Shown in pieces: positions 33,845 through 42,243 of a stretch of DNA of 56,979 bases (the first letter of the stretch is position 1; every line of letters begins with the position of its first letter). The DNA comes from an uncultured Oscillospiraceae bacterium. GTDB taxonomy: Bacteria > Bacillota > Clostridia > Oscillospirales > Oscillospiraceae. A program made the position numbers and the translations under genes. The stretch covers positions 1 to 56,979 of the forward strand of contig CAJTLK010000001.1 of assembly GCA_910577415.1 (NCBI GenBank). The letters run 5' to 3'. The notes beneath the pieces were generated by a model. It was given only the letters and a program-made list of their open reading frames with translations. It was not told the origin of the DNA and made no database searches.

Positions 33845-34600
33845 ATGCAAGCAAACGTCCTGAATGGGAAAGTGGCAATCGTCACCGGCGCCAGTCGGGG
33901 GATCGGCCGCCACATCGCCCTGGCCTTTGCCCGGGAGGGGGCAGACCTGGTGGTCAACGCCACCAATACTGCCCTGCTCCAGTCTCTGGCCGGGGAGATC
34001 GCCGCCCTGGGCCGGAAGTGCGTCATTGCCGTCGGCTCCGTGGCCGACTCCCAGACTGCCCAGGATATGGTCCGCGCCGCCCTGGACGCCTTTGGGAGGA
34101 TCGACATCGTGGTCAACAATGCCGGCGTCATGAACCGGAAGGGGACGCTGGAGCTTACCATTGACGAGTGGCACCGGGTGCTGGACGTAAATGCTAATGG
34201 GGTGTTTTATGTGTGTAAGGCCGTCCTGCCCGTGATGGTGGAGCAGCATGGCGGCACCATCCTCAATATCACCTCTACCGCCAGCAAGGCCGCGCACCCC
34301 AACGCCTCGCCGGCCTACGGAGCGTCCAAGGCCGCCGTCACCTACCTCACCAAGCACTTCGCCGCCGAATTCGGCAAGTACGGTATCCGGGTCAACGCCC
34401 TCCAGTGTGGGCCTATCCACTCGGAGATGACCGACCAGTGGACGCCGGAATACCGGGCCGCTCTGCTGCAAAAGATCCCGGTGGGACGGATTGGAGAGCC
34501 GGAGGACATCGCTCAGGCGGCGGTGTATATGGTCTCCGACCTGGCCTCCTTTGTGGACGGGTGCAGCCTGAATATCAGCGGCGGCAAATTTATGGAATGA
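33845..34600 (+). CDS. Short-chain dehydrogenase/reductase
   Basis: A 251-residue classical SDR. TGASRGIG cofactor loop at about residue 15, NNAG motif, catalytic Ser in NITSTASK and YGASK for the Tyr/Lys pair; the end NISGGKFME is typical. Probably NAD(P)-dependent oxidation of a sugar or sugar acid in this operon. ATG at 33845 with GGGAGG; the longer frame upstream runs into the isomerase gene. Confidence 0.9.
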   Translation: MQANVLNGKVAIVTGASRGIGRHIALAFAREGADLVVNATNTALLQSLAGEIAALGRKCVIAVGSVADSQTAQDMVRAALDAFGRIDIVVNNAGVMNRKGTLELTIDEWHRVLDVNANGVFYVCKAVLPVMVEQHGGTILNITSTASKAAHPNASPAYGASKAAVTYLTKHFAAEFGKYGIRVNALQCGPIHSEMTDQWTPEYRAALLQKIPVGRIGEPEDIAQAAVYMVSDLASFVDGCSLNISGGKFME

Positions 34601-34610
34601 GGTGGCGGTA

Positions 34611-35768
34611 ATGGAGTATCCTATCCTGCCCGGACTCACTCCTGATGGAGTTATTTATCAAAACCCCGCCATGGACGCCCTGGAGGCCATGCTTCCCCCC
34701 GGAAGCTTTGCCACCGCCCACGCTCCCGCCCTGCTGGAGCTGCCGGACGGGGCGCTGCTGTGCGCCTGGTTTGCCGGGACCTATGAAGGCAGCGCCGACG
34801 TCAGCATCGTCTGCGCCCGCCTGGAGAAGGGCGCGGAGCGGTGGAGCGAGCCTGTCCAGGTCTCCAGCGATCCCCGCCGCAGCGAGCAGAACCCCTCCCT
34901 GTTCCTGGCCCCCGATGGGGAGGTCTGGGCCATGTATACCGCCCAGCTGGACCGGGTGGAGGGAAAGGACAATATGCAGTTTACCTCCGTAGTCCGGCGC
35001 CAGCGCAGCCGGGACGGAGGCAGGACGTGGACTGAGCCGGAGGTGGTCTTCCCCAGGGAGGGCACCTTCTGCCGCCAGAGCATCCAGGTCCTTTCCAACG
35101 GGCGGTGGATATTTGCCAACTGGCTGTGTACCGACAGCGCCGAGGGCCTCTCCGGCGACCCCACCGTTTTCCAGCTTTCCGACGACCAGGGAAAGACCTG
35201 GCAGCAGGTGGAGATGCCCAGCAGCAGCGGACGGGTCCACGCCAATGTGGTGGAGCTGGGCCAGGGGCGGCTGGTGGCCTTTATGCGGAGCCGGGAGGCC
35301 GACTTCATCTACCGCAGCGAGTCCCCGGACTATGGCGAGCACTGGTCGGAGCCTGTGCCCACCTGTCTGCCCAACAACAACTCCAGCATCAGCGCCCTGC
35401 GGCTCCAAAGCGGGCGGATCGCCATCGCCTACAACCCCACCCGCGCCCCCGAATACACCCCAGGCAAGGCCGCGTGGCCGGGACTTCGCTGCCCGGTGGC
35501 GGTGGCCCTTTCGGAGGACGGCGGCCTCACCTGGCCCCTGATCCGCCATATGGAGTTGGGGGAGGGCTTTGTGGGGGCGGAAAATTCCACCAACAACCGG
35601 CAGTATGAATATCCCTGCCTCATTCAGGGGGCCGATGGGACGCTTCATCTGGCCTTTGCCTACCAGACCCGCCGGGGGGTCAAATGGATGTCCTTCCGGG
35701 AGGAGACGGTCATGGGCGCCAGACGGGAGCGCTCCGGGGTCTACAATCCCACCGCCGCCAGGACATAG
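34611..35768 (+). CDS. Cytoplasmic sialidase-like beta-propeller (BNR_2 type)
   Basis: A 385-residue six-bladed propeller protein of the predicted-neuraminidase type (COG4692-like). Four Asp boxes are visible: SRDGGRTW, SDDQGKTW, SPDYGEHW and SEDGGLTW. There is no signal peptide, so unlike classical sialidases it stays inside the cell. The usual RIP motif near the first strand reads HAPALL, lacking its Arg. Start ATG at 34611 (GAGGTG before it); GTG at 34602 is possible. Last gene of the operon; the substrate is probably an imported glycoside or oligosaccharide, which is inference. Confidence 0.75.
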   Translation: MEYPILPGLTPDGVIYQNPAMDALEAMLPPGSFATAHAPALLELPDGALLCAWFAGTYEGSADVSIVCARLEKGAERWSEPVQVSSDPRRSEQNPSLFLAPDGEVWAMYTAQLDRVEGKDNMQFTSVVRRQRSRDGGRTWTEPEVVFPREGTFCRQSIQVLSNGRWIFANWLCTDSAEGLSGDPTVFQLSDDQGKTWQQVEMPSSSGRVHANVVELGQGRLVAFMRSREADFIYRSESPDYGEHWSEPVPTCLPNNNSSISALRLQSGRIAIAYNPTRAPEYTPGKAAWPGLRCPVAVALSEDGGLTWPLIRHMELGEGFVGAENSTNNRQYEYPCLIQGADGTLHLAFAYQTRRGVKWMSFREETVMGARRERSGVYNPTAART

Positions 35769-35836
35769 GTTCCCGCTGTCGGGAAAATGAAAGCGGGCTT
35801 GCCTCCGGGGAGGCCGCCCGCCGGAAAAATAACGCA

Positions 35837-35872
35837 AAAACAGCCGCCGGGCCATGCCCCGGCGGCTGTTTT
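35837..35872. terminator. Bidirectional terminator between the two catabolic regions
   Basis: Fifteen-bp perfect stem (AAAACAGCCGCCGGG, 35837-35851, with 35858-35872) with A and T runs, between the convergent sialidase-like gene and the RpiR-type gene. Confidence 0.92.
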
Positions 35873-35889
35873 GCTGTGGCCCAAAGGGC

Positions 35890-36735
35890 CTATTCCGGCT
35901 TTTTCAAAATGTGGGTGTGGACAAAGCGCTTCATGCAGTATTCATACTCCGCGTTGACAAAACCGGCATAGAGAATGTCCACCACATTGAGCTGGGCGAT
36001 GCGGGAGGAGAGGGCGCCGATGCGAAAAGTAAATTCGTTGGTGGCAGTATGGAGAAGGTAATTGGCCAGCTTGGCAATAGGGGATGGCGCCGCCCTGGTC
36101 ACAGCCACAATGGGGGTCCCGTTTTCCTTCAGCGCTTTCATACACGTAATGACCTCTTCAGTCTGCCCTGAGTAAGAGAACACAATGGCAACATCATCTT
36201 TGGTGGCATTTCGGGCCTGAAGGAGTTGAGAGTGCCAGTCGTCGTTAAGGATGCAGGCCTTGTCCACCCGCAGGAACTTCAAATAGGCATCCCGCGCTAC
36301 ACAAAGGGATGCCCCCAGACCAAAAAGGAGTACGTTTCTGGCTTGCCGCAGCAGTTCCACACACTGAGCCACGGTTGCTTCATCCAACAGGTAGCGGCTA
36401 TCCTCCAGGCACTGGATATTCCGGCGGGTAATGCTGGAGATGAGTTCGGGGATGGTTGCGGTTCCGTCCAACTCCGTCTCCTTGTGGGAGCCGCTTTCTC
36501 CCAGTGTATGGACGTCCAGCAGCAGCTCTTGACGAAAATCTTTATATCCGCCCAGGCCAATATATCGGCACAGCCGTACCACGCTGGAGGGGGAGGAGTA
36601 GGTCTTTTCCGCCAGTTCCCGAATGCTCATCCGTGAACATTCCTCCGGGTGGGCACAGACGTATTGGGCAATTGCCTTTTCGGCTGTGCTCATCTGGTCC
36701 ATGCTCTCACGCAAAAGAAGTAAGACATTTTTCAT
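35890..36735 (-). CDS. MurR/RpiR-family regulator
   Basis: A 281-residue regulator with an N-terminal HTH_6 domain (STAEKAIAQYVCAHPEECSRMS, AEKTYSSPSSVVRLCRYIG) and a C-terminal SIS sugar-phosphate-binding domain (LLFGLGASLCVARD, IVFSYSGQTEEVI). The family includes MurR, which senses MurNAc-6-P. It is divergent from the mupG/murQ/PTS genes, so a MurNAc-6-P or related effector is likely but inferred. ATG at 36735 with GAGGAGG. Confidence 0.88.
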   Translation of the reverse strand: MKNVLLLLRESMDQMSTAEKAIAQYVCAHPEECSRMSIRELAEKTYSSPSSVVRLCRYIGLGGYKDFRQELLLDVHTLGESGSHKETELDGTATIPELISSITRRNIQCLEDSRYLLDEATVAQCVELLRQARNVLLFGLGASLCVARDAYLKFLRVDKACILNDDWHSQLLQARNATKDDVAIVFSYSGQTEEVITCMKALKENGTPIVAVTRAAPSPIAKLANYLLHTATNEFTFRIGALSSRIAQLNVVDILYAGFVNAEYEYCMKRFVHTHILKKPE

Positions 36736-36750
36736 AATCACGCCTCCTCT

Positions 36751-36812
36751 TTGTACCGCAATATTGTGTAGTTTATCCAAAAATGCTTTTGGCGTAAAAT
36801 ATTGTACCACAC
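36751..36812. promoter_or_regulatory. Candidate RpiR operator: repeated TTGTACCRCA and AATATTGT
   Basis: TTGTACCGCA at 36751-36760 and TTGTACCACA at 36803-36812; AATATTGT at 36760-36767 and 36799-36806. The repeats lie between the RpiR-type gene and the divergent promoter. Confidence 0.5.
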
Positions 36813-36825
36813 TTTTTATGATTTG

Positions 36826-36853
36826 TTGACAAAATTTTTCGTTTTAGTATGAT
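36826..36853 (+). promoter_or_regulatory. Promoter of the mupG operon
   Basis: TTGACA (36826-36831), 16-bp spacer, TATGAT (36848-36853). Leader about 74 nt to the 42-codon gene. Confidence 0.75.
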
Positions 36854-36867
36854 AGCTTTGAATGACA

Positions 36868-36908
36868 GGGGTAAGCAAAGCCCAGTCCTCTGTAACGCAA
36901 GTTACCCC
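36868..36908 (+). promoter_or_regulatory. Leader with two mutually exclusive hairpins
   Basis: GGGGTAA (36868-36874) can pair with TTACCCC (36902-36908), or instead GTAAC (36892-36896) can pair with GTTAC (36901-36905) around a GCAA tetraloop. The two structures share 36902-36905. It looks like a small cis-regulatory switch before the 42-codon gene; no known riboswitch class is recognised. Confidence 0.4.
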
Positions 36909-36933
36909 AAAAGAGCAAAAAGGAGAAGAAGTT

Positions 36934-37062
36934 ATGACCATTGAGCAGCTGAAAAGCCGGAGCCTGGAAAATATATGCACCAAGGGCAATGTATTCGTCG
37001 CCGCAAACCGCGCGACCCGTCTTCCCGCCAACGTGAAGAATGACGAGGTGGCCAATGTCTGA
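36934..37062 (+). CDS. Unknown 42-residue protein overlapping mupG
   Basis: Reads MTIEQLKSRSLENICTKGN then VFVAANRATRLPANVKNDEV and ANV. AAAGGAGAAG lies 5-12 bases before the ATG, a promoter is upstream, and its last eight bases overlap the mupG start, so translation of mupG is probably coupled to it. No signal peptide, membrane helix or domain is visible. It could be a leader peptide, a small regulator, or a remnant of a gene. Confidence 0.55.
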   Translation: MTIEQLKSRSLENICTKGNVFVAANRATRLPANVKNDEVANV

Positions 37063-38101
37063 GCCGTTGGGGTTGTCGGTGTATCTTTCCACCTTTGAGC
37101 AGCAGCGTGCCACCCTGAAAAAGCTCCGGGGTGAGGCTGTTCCTATTTTCCTCTCTCTGCACATCTCAGAAGAATTTGGGGAAGGGTATTGTCAAAAGGC
37201 GGAAATGACCTGCCGTTGGCTGACAGAAAACGGATTTCGTATCATTGCCGATGTGTCCCCAAAGGCAGCGGCCTGCTTTGGACAGGATGTGTCCCAGTTG
37301 GCCGATCACCTGGGCGTTTGGGCTTTGCGGCTGGATTACGGCTTCTCCACGGAGAAGATCTGCCGTCTTGCCAAAAAGCTCCCGTTGGTGCTCAATGCGT
37401 CCACCGTTTCCGACGAGGTAGTTTGTCAGGTGCTTCGATGCGATCAGCATGTGATGGCGATGCACAACTTTTATCCCCGGCCTGAAACGGGACTGGATCG
37501 GGGGTACCTGGTGTCACGGACAAAGGCGCTCCAGGCGCTTGGCCTGCGGGTACTGGGTTTTGTGCCGGGAGATACGGCCTTTCGGGGTCCGCTACACCTT
37601 GGCCTTCCTACATTGGAGGAGCACCGGGGCCTTCCCCCGTCGGTGGGGTATGCCGACCTAATGATCCGCTGCGGGATGGACGGCGTGTTTGCCGCCGACC
37701 CTGGCGTTTCCCAGGCGGAGATCGAGCGGATCAGCCGATATCGTCGTGAGGGCGTGTGGGAGCTGCCCGCAAGGCTGCTCCCAGAGTGCGGCGCTCTCTA
37801 TGGACAGGTCTTTACCAGCCGCTCGGATTCGCCTGACAGGCTGATACGCTTCGCTGAGTCGCGGGAGTACTCCTGCTTTGGCAGCGGTGTCGCTCCCCTG
37901 CCGCCCGCGCCACGAAAACGGGGAGCGGTCACAATGGATAATAGCAGCTATGGCCGATATTCCGGGGAAATTCAGCTGATCAGGAGCGATCTGCCCCCGG
38001 ATCCGCGGGTAAATGTCATCGGCCATTTGGCTCCGGGCTATGAACTGCTGGCCGATTGTATCTTGCCTGGCGGAAAGTTTGCGCTGGTGGGGCAGGGATA
38101 G
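37055..38101 (+). CDS. mupG: MupG-family 6-phospho-N-acetylmuramidase
   Basis: A 348-residue DUF871/MupG protein: TIM-barrel N-terminal part (LGLSVYLSTFEQQ, VPIFLSLHISEE, ADVSPKAAACFG, HNFYPRPETGLD) and a C-terminal cyclophilin-like beta domain (GEIQLIRSDLP, VIGHLAPGYELLADCILPGG). MupG from Staphylococcus cleaves MurNAc-6-P-GlcNAc, giving MurNAc-6-P for MurQ. ATG at 37055 chosen because GAGGTGG precedes it and the protein then starts MSEPLGLSVYLS like the family. Starts inside the 42-codon gene. Confidence 0.87.
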   Translation: MSEPLGLSVYLSTFEQQRATLKKLRGEAVPIFLSLHISEEFGEGYCQKAEMTCRWLTENGFRIIADVSPKAAACFGQDVSQLADHLGVWALRLDYGFSTEKICRLAKKLPLVLNASTVSDEVVCQVLRCDQHVMAMHNFYPRPETGLDRGYLVSRTKALQALGLRVLGFVPGDTAFRGPLHLGLPTLEEHRGLPPSVGYADLMIRCGMDGVFAADPGVSQAEIERISRYRREGVWELPARLLPECGALYGQVFTSRSDSPDRLIRFAESREYSCFGSGVAPLPPAPRKRGAVTMDNSSYGRYSGEIQLIRSDLPPDPRVNVIGHLAPGYELLADCILPGGKFALVGQG

Positions 38102-38114
38102 GGGGGGCTTTGCT

Positions 38115-38951
38115 GTGAGGATATCTCTTATTGCCATGGATCTGGACGGTACTACGCTTCAGGCAGACCGGAAACACTTTTCGCCCCGGCTCCAGGCCGC
38201 GCTTGCTCAGGCACATGAACGGGGGATAGCAGTCGTGCCTGTGACCGGGCGACAATATGAGCTTCTCCCGGAAGCGGTCCAAACTGGCGCGGCCTGGGAA
38301 AACCTGTGCGTGCTGTGCAACGGAGGCCAGGTTCGCCGGCTTGCTACGGGAGAACTCCTGGAGAGCCGGCCCCTCCCTTCCCGCGCGCTGCTGTCACTCG
38401 TTGATATGGCGGAAGAGCTTCAGCTTCCCTTAGAGTTTTCCATCCGGGGAAGGCTGTACCTCACCGCTGCCGATTGGGAACGGGAGAGGCAATGGCCCAA
38501 AGGGGATCTGGCCTTTCACCTGGATCAGATCCTGTCCAGGCAAGGCCATGCGATCCTGGATCTGCGGATGTTATGCGGGGAGGAGATCGAGAAGGTAAAT
38601 TTACTTTGTATCCCCGCGGAAAAGAAGGGGGAGGTAGAACGCAGGCTGGCAGACCTTCCCGTATCCGGCGCCTGGTCGGGGGCCAACAACATGGAACTGT
38701 CACACCCGCTGGCGACAAAGGCCAATGGATTGCGCTCGGTGTGCCAACGCCTTGGCATACCGATGGAAGAAACCATGGCGATGGGGGATAGCGGCAATGA
38801 CATCACCATGCTTCAGGCCGCAGGGCTGGGAGTGGCGGTGGCAAATGCCCCGCCGGAGGTGCAACAGGCGGCTGACGCGGTCACAGGGGCCAATGAGGAA
38901 GACGGCGCGGCATTGGCCATTGAACGATTTGTACTTTCCGGCGCGGAATAA
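38115..38951 (+). CDS. HAD-superfamily (Cof type) phosphatase
   Basis: A 278-residue class IIB HAD hydrolase. Motif I is IAMDLDGTTL, motif II is VVPVTGRQ, motif III Lys in LATKANGL, and motif IV MGDSGNDITML. Such enzymes dephosphorylate sugar phosphates, FMN or PLP. Start is a GTG at 38115 with AGGGGGG upstream, 13 bases after mupG. Within this operon a sugar-phosphate substrate is plausible; not shown. Confidence 0.88.
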   Translation: MRISLIAMDLDGTTLQADRKHFSPRLQAALAQAHERGIAVVPVTGRQYELLPEAVQTGAAWENLCVLCNGGQVRRLATGELLESRPLPSRALLSLVDMAEELQLPLEFSIRGRLYLTAADWERERQWPKGDLAFHLDQILSRQGHAILDLRMLCGEEIEKVNLLCIPAEKKGEVERRLADLPVSGAWSGANNMELSHPLATKANGLRSVCQRLGIPMEETMAMGDSGNDITMLQAAGLGVAVANAPPEVQQAADAVTGANEEDGAALAIERFVLSGAE

Positions 38952-39008
38952 AATAAAAGAGACAACACGCTGCCCTGTATGGTCACATTTTATTGAGGGG
39001 ATGAAAAT

Positions 39009-40430
39009 ATGCAAAAGTGCAAAGAACTGACTTCACAATTTTTGGAAGAGCTCCGCGGGATCTCGGGAGACCGGGTCATTGTAGGGAGCGAGGTGAACCC
39101 AGACTACGCCCAGGATGAGATGCCCATCTATGGCACACAAATGCCCCAGGCTTCCATCGACGTTCTCACCACCGAGGAGATCGCCGCCATTGTGAAGCTG
39201 TGCTATGAGAACGATGTGCCCGTCACTTGCCGGGGAGCCGGCACCGGGTTGGTGGGGGGATGTACGCCCATCTGCGGCGGTGTGGTACTGTGTACTATGA
39301 AAATGAACCGGATCCTGGGCTATGACGAGGAGAATTTCCTTGTCCGTGTCCAATGCGGCGTGCTTCTCAATGACCTGGCGGAAGACGCGCTGAAACGAGG
39401 GCTGCTCTATCCCCCTGATCCGGGCGAGAAATTTGCCACTTTGGGCGGCAACGCCGCCACCAATGCCGGGGGGATGCGGGCGGTCAAGTACGGCACCACA
39501 CGGGACTATGTCCGGGCCATGACGGTGGTACTCCCCAACGGGGAGACCGTCCAGCTGGGGGCGGCTGTGTCCAAAAGTTCCTCAGGGTATTCCCTCCTTG
39601 ACTTAATGATCGGCTCCGAGGGAACTTTGGGCATTATCACCGAACTGACCCTAAAGCTGATCCCTGCTCCCAAGTGTACCGCCAGCTTAGTATGTCCCTT
39701 TGGGGACCTGGCCGACTGTATCTCCACCGTACCCAAATTTAAGAAGGCCCATATGGACCCCCAGGCCCTGGAGTTTTTTGAGAAGGAAATATTGATCTCC
39801 TCGGAGCAATATCTGGGCAAGACCGTATTCCCTCGGGTCGTTGAGGGGCAGGAGGTCAATGCCTACCTGCTGGTGACATTTGACGCCAATAGCCAGGACG
39901 CGTTGGATGCTCTGGTGGAGCAAGGCGCTGAGCAGGTCCTGGAGGCCGGGGCGCTGGATGTGCTGGTGGCCGATTCTCCCGCCAAAATGCGGGACGCGTG
40001 GGCCGCGCGCTCGTCCTTCCTGGAGGGGATCGAAGAGCAGACCAGGCTGCTGGATGAGTGCGACGTGGTGGTCCCCGTGTCTGAGATCGCCAGGTTTGTA
40101 CTCTTCATTAAGGAGATCGAGGGTCAGTTTGACTTTGCGGTCAAAATGTTTGGTCATGCCGGAGACGGGAACCTCCATGTCTACACCTGTTCCAATGACA
40201 TGGAGAAAGAAACCTTCTGCGCCCAGGTGGACAGTTTTATGGAGCAGCTCTATGAAAAAACGGTGGAGCTGGGCGGACAGATCTCCGGCGAGCATGGCAT
40301 CGGCATGGGGAAGGTGAAGTATTTGGTCAAGACTGAGGGAGAGGTCAAAATGCGTCTTATGAAGGGCATTAAGGACGTCTTTGACCCAAAGGGTCTGCTC
40401 AATCCGGGAAAGGTTACATTAGACGGCTGA
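39009..40430 (+). CDS. FAD-linked D-lactate/glycolate dehydrogenase (GlcD type)
   Basis: A 473-residue FAD oxidoreductase of the PCMH/VAO fold. FAD-binding segments PVTCRGAGTGLVGG, PPDPGEKFATLGGNAATNAGG and GSEGTLGIITELTLKL; C-terminal cap with FGHAGDGNLHVY and SGEHGIGMGKVKYL. Family members oxidise D-lactate, glycolate or other D-2-hydroxy acids; electrons go to quinone, Fe-S protein or Etf, and no such partner is encoded nearby. Since MurQ in this island releases D-lactate, that is the favoured substrate (inference). GAGGGG before the ATG. Confidence 0.88.
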   Translation: MQKCKELTSQFLEELRGISGDRVIVGSEVNPDYAQDEMPIYGTQMPQASIDVLTTEEIAAIVKLCYENDVPVTCRGAGTGLVGGCTPICGGVVLCTMKMNRILGYDEENFLVRVQCGVLLNDLAEDALKRGLLYPPDPGEKFATLGGNAATNAGGMRAVKYGTTRDYVRAMTVVLPNGETVQLGAAVSKSSSGYSLLDLMIGSEGTLGIITELTLKLIPAPKCTASLVCPFGDLADCISTVPKFKKAHMDPQALEFFEKEILISSEQYLGKTVFPRVVEGQEVNAYLLVTFDANSQDALDALVEQGAEQVLEAGALDVLVADSPAKMRDAWAARSSFLEGIEEQTRLLDECDVVVPVSEIARFVLFIKEIEGQFDFAVKMFGHAGDGNLHVYTCSNDMEKETFCAQVDSFMEQLYEKTVELGGQISGEHGIGMGKVKYLVKTEGEVKMRLMKGIKDVFDPKGLLNPGKVTLDG

Positions 40431-40529
40431 CGGTGTTAAGAAGCAGGAGGAAACGGGCAAAATCCATAAAAGAATAATAGGAATGACTGTTTTATTTATG
40501 CGAAATAATCAAAACATTGTTTCGGAAGT

Positions 40530-40569
40530 TGTCAAAATTATTGACATAAATGTTTTATAAGCGTATCGT
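40530..40569 (+). promoter_or_regulatory. Promoter and overlapping inverted repeat before the peptide-transporter genes
   Basis: TGTCAA-AATTA-TTGACA is a perfect inverted repeat (40530-40546) whose right arm is the -35 TTGACA (40541-40546); 17 bp later lies TATCGT (40564-40569). The operator-like repeat would cover the -35 element. Confidence 0.55.
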
Positions 40570-40657
40570 ACAGTCAGACAAGATCAACGGAAGCGGTGAA
40601 GCTCCGCTCCATTGGTTTTTCAAAACGGAACAAAAAATTTATAAAGGAGATGGAGAC

Positions 40658-42232
40658 ATGAAAAAAATATCCGCATTTGTATTGGCAGCTGCCATGATCG
40701 TCACCCTCGGCGCCTGTGGCGGCAAGACCGGACCCGAGCAGAGCCAGGCTCCTGTGGGTTCTGTGCAAAGTTCTGAGCCCAATGTGACTCCTGTTGCCAA
40801 GGACACCGTGGTCCTGGCGACCTCCGGAGAGCCCTACCGCTTTTTCCCGCAGGGCTCTGCCAGCAGCAGCGGCGATGACTGCCTTGTGCTGTCTAATGTT
40901 TATGACTGTCTGCTTCAGCTGGAGGCCGATGGCTCCCTGACGCCGTCTCTTGCTGATACATATGAGGTAACAGAGGATGGTATGGAGTACACCTTCCATC
41001 TGCACAAGGGCGTCAAGTTCCACAATGGCGTTGAGATGACCGCCGAGGACGTCAAGTTTACCCTCGACCAGGGCAAGGCCGGCCCCATCGGCAACGCTCT
41101 GCTGGTCAACTACGACCACTGCGACATCCTGGACGAGTATACCATTAAGATCACCCTGACCAGCCCCTTCGCCGCCTTCCCCTACTGCGTGGCCTCCCGT
41201 GTGGCGGCTGTAGCCTGCAAGTCCTACTTCGACGAGGTGGGCGAGGACGGCTACATGGCCAAGCCCATCGGCACCGGCCCGTATAAGTTCGTGGAGTACG
41301 TCAGCGGCGACCACACCACGCTGGAGGCCAATGATGAGTACTGGAAAGGCGTCCCTGCCATTAAGAAGGTCGTGATCCAGACCGTCGCCGATACCAACAC
41401 CCAGGTCCTGGGCCTCCGCAACGGCGATTACGACATCATCCGCAACCCGTCCATCGACGTCTGCACCCGCTTTGACAGCGAGCCCAACGTGGAGTGGAAC
41501 TCTGCCAACTCCACCGGACGTATCACCATGTATATGGCTTCCTGGACTGGTATCACGGCGGACAAGAACTTCCGGAAGGCCGTTCAGAGCGCCATCAATA
41601 AGGACGATGTGAACATGGCCATGTACGCCGGCTACAGCGAGGCCCTGCCCATTGATATGTGCTCCAACTACAGCGGCTATCCCACCGAGAAGGACGGCAT
41701 TAAGGTCGTTGGTTACGATCCTGAGGCGGCGAAGGAGTACCTCGCCCAGTCCAATTACAAGGACGAGCCCTTTGAGATCACCTGCCAGAGCGGCGGCTCC
41801 CTGGAGACTGCTGCGAAGGTCATCCAGGCGCAGCTGATGGAGGTCGGTATCAACTGCACCGTCAATGCGGTGGACAACGTGACCTATAAGAACATCTCCA
41901 AGGAGCGGACCTACCAGGCTTACATCTGCAACAACCTTAACTCCCTGGTGGACGCCGACGGCATTATGACCTACCACCGCCTGGACCGTTGGCCGCTGGA
42001 CCACTGCGCGCCCCGGGATGAGGAGCTCAGCGACCTGTTTATGAAGGGCCGTGCCGCGCAGGGCGACGCCCGCCTGCCCTACTATGTGGAGGGCTGCAAC
42101 ATCATCACCGAAGAGGCCTATGACGTGCCTCTGGTCAATGACATGACCACCATTGCGTACAACAAGGACCTCTCCGGCGTGGAAGCCCACTGCCTGGGTA
42201 GCTATCTGATGTATAACTGGTCCTGGAAGTAA
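40658..42232 (+). CDS. Peptide ABC transporter solute-binding lipoprotein (family 5)
   Basis: A 524-residue SBP_bac_5 (DppA/OppA-like) protein. Lipoprotein signal MKKISAFVLAAAMIVTLGACGG with the lipid Cys after LGA; then a Ser/Gln-rich linker; the family stretch EDGMEYTFHLHKGVKFHNGV and GTGPYKFVEY are clear. Binds peptides, possibly wall peptides, for the DppBCDF-like importer downstream. ATG at 40658 with AAAGGAG; an in-frame ATG at 40550 would sit inside the promoter. A hairpin with T run follows. Confidence 0.93.
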   Translation: MKKISAFVLAAAMIVTLGACGGKTGPEQSQAPVGSVQSSEPNVTPVAKDTVVLATSGEPYRFFPQGSASSSGDDCLVLSNVYDCLLQLEADGSLTPSLADTYEVTEDGMEYTFHLHKGVKFHNGVEMTAEDVKFTLDQGKAGPIGNALLVNYDHCDILDEYTIKITLTSPFAAFPYCVASRVAAVACKSYFDEVGEDGYMAKPIGTGPYKFVEYVSGDHTTLEANDEYWKGVPAIKKVVIQTVADTNTQVLGLRNGDYDIIRNPSIDVCTRFDSEPNVEWNSANSTGRITMYMASWTGITADKNFRKAVQSAINKDDVNMAMYAGYSEALPIDMCSNYSGYPTEKDGIKVVGYDPEAAKEYLAQSNYKDEPFEITCQSGGSLETAAKVIQAQLMEVGINCTVNAVDNVTYKNISKERTYQAYICNNLNSLVDADGIMTYHRLDRWPLDHCAPRDEELSDLFMKGRAAQGDARLPYYVEGCNIITEEAYDVPLVNDMTTIAYNKDLSGVEAHCLGSYLMYNWSWK

Positions 42233-42243
42233 CAAGACCCATG

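Noticed and set aside
40574..42235. 553-codon frame opposite the peptide-binding lipoprotein gene
   Set aside because: The plus-strand gene has a lipoprotein signal, ribosome site and family motifs; the minus frame has none and runs through its promoter.
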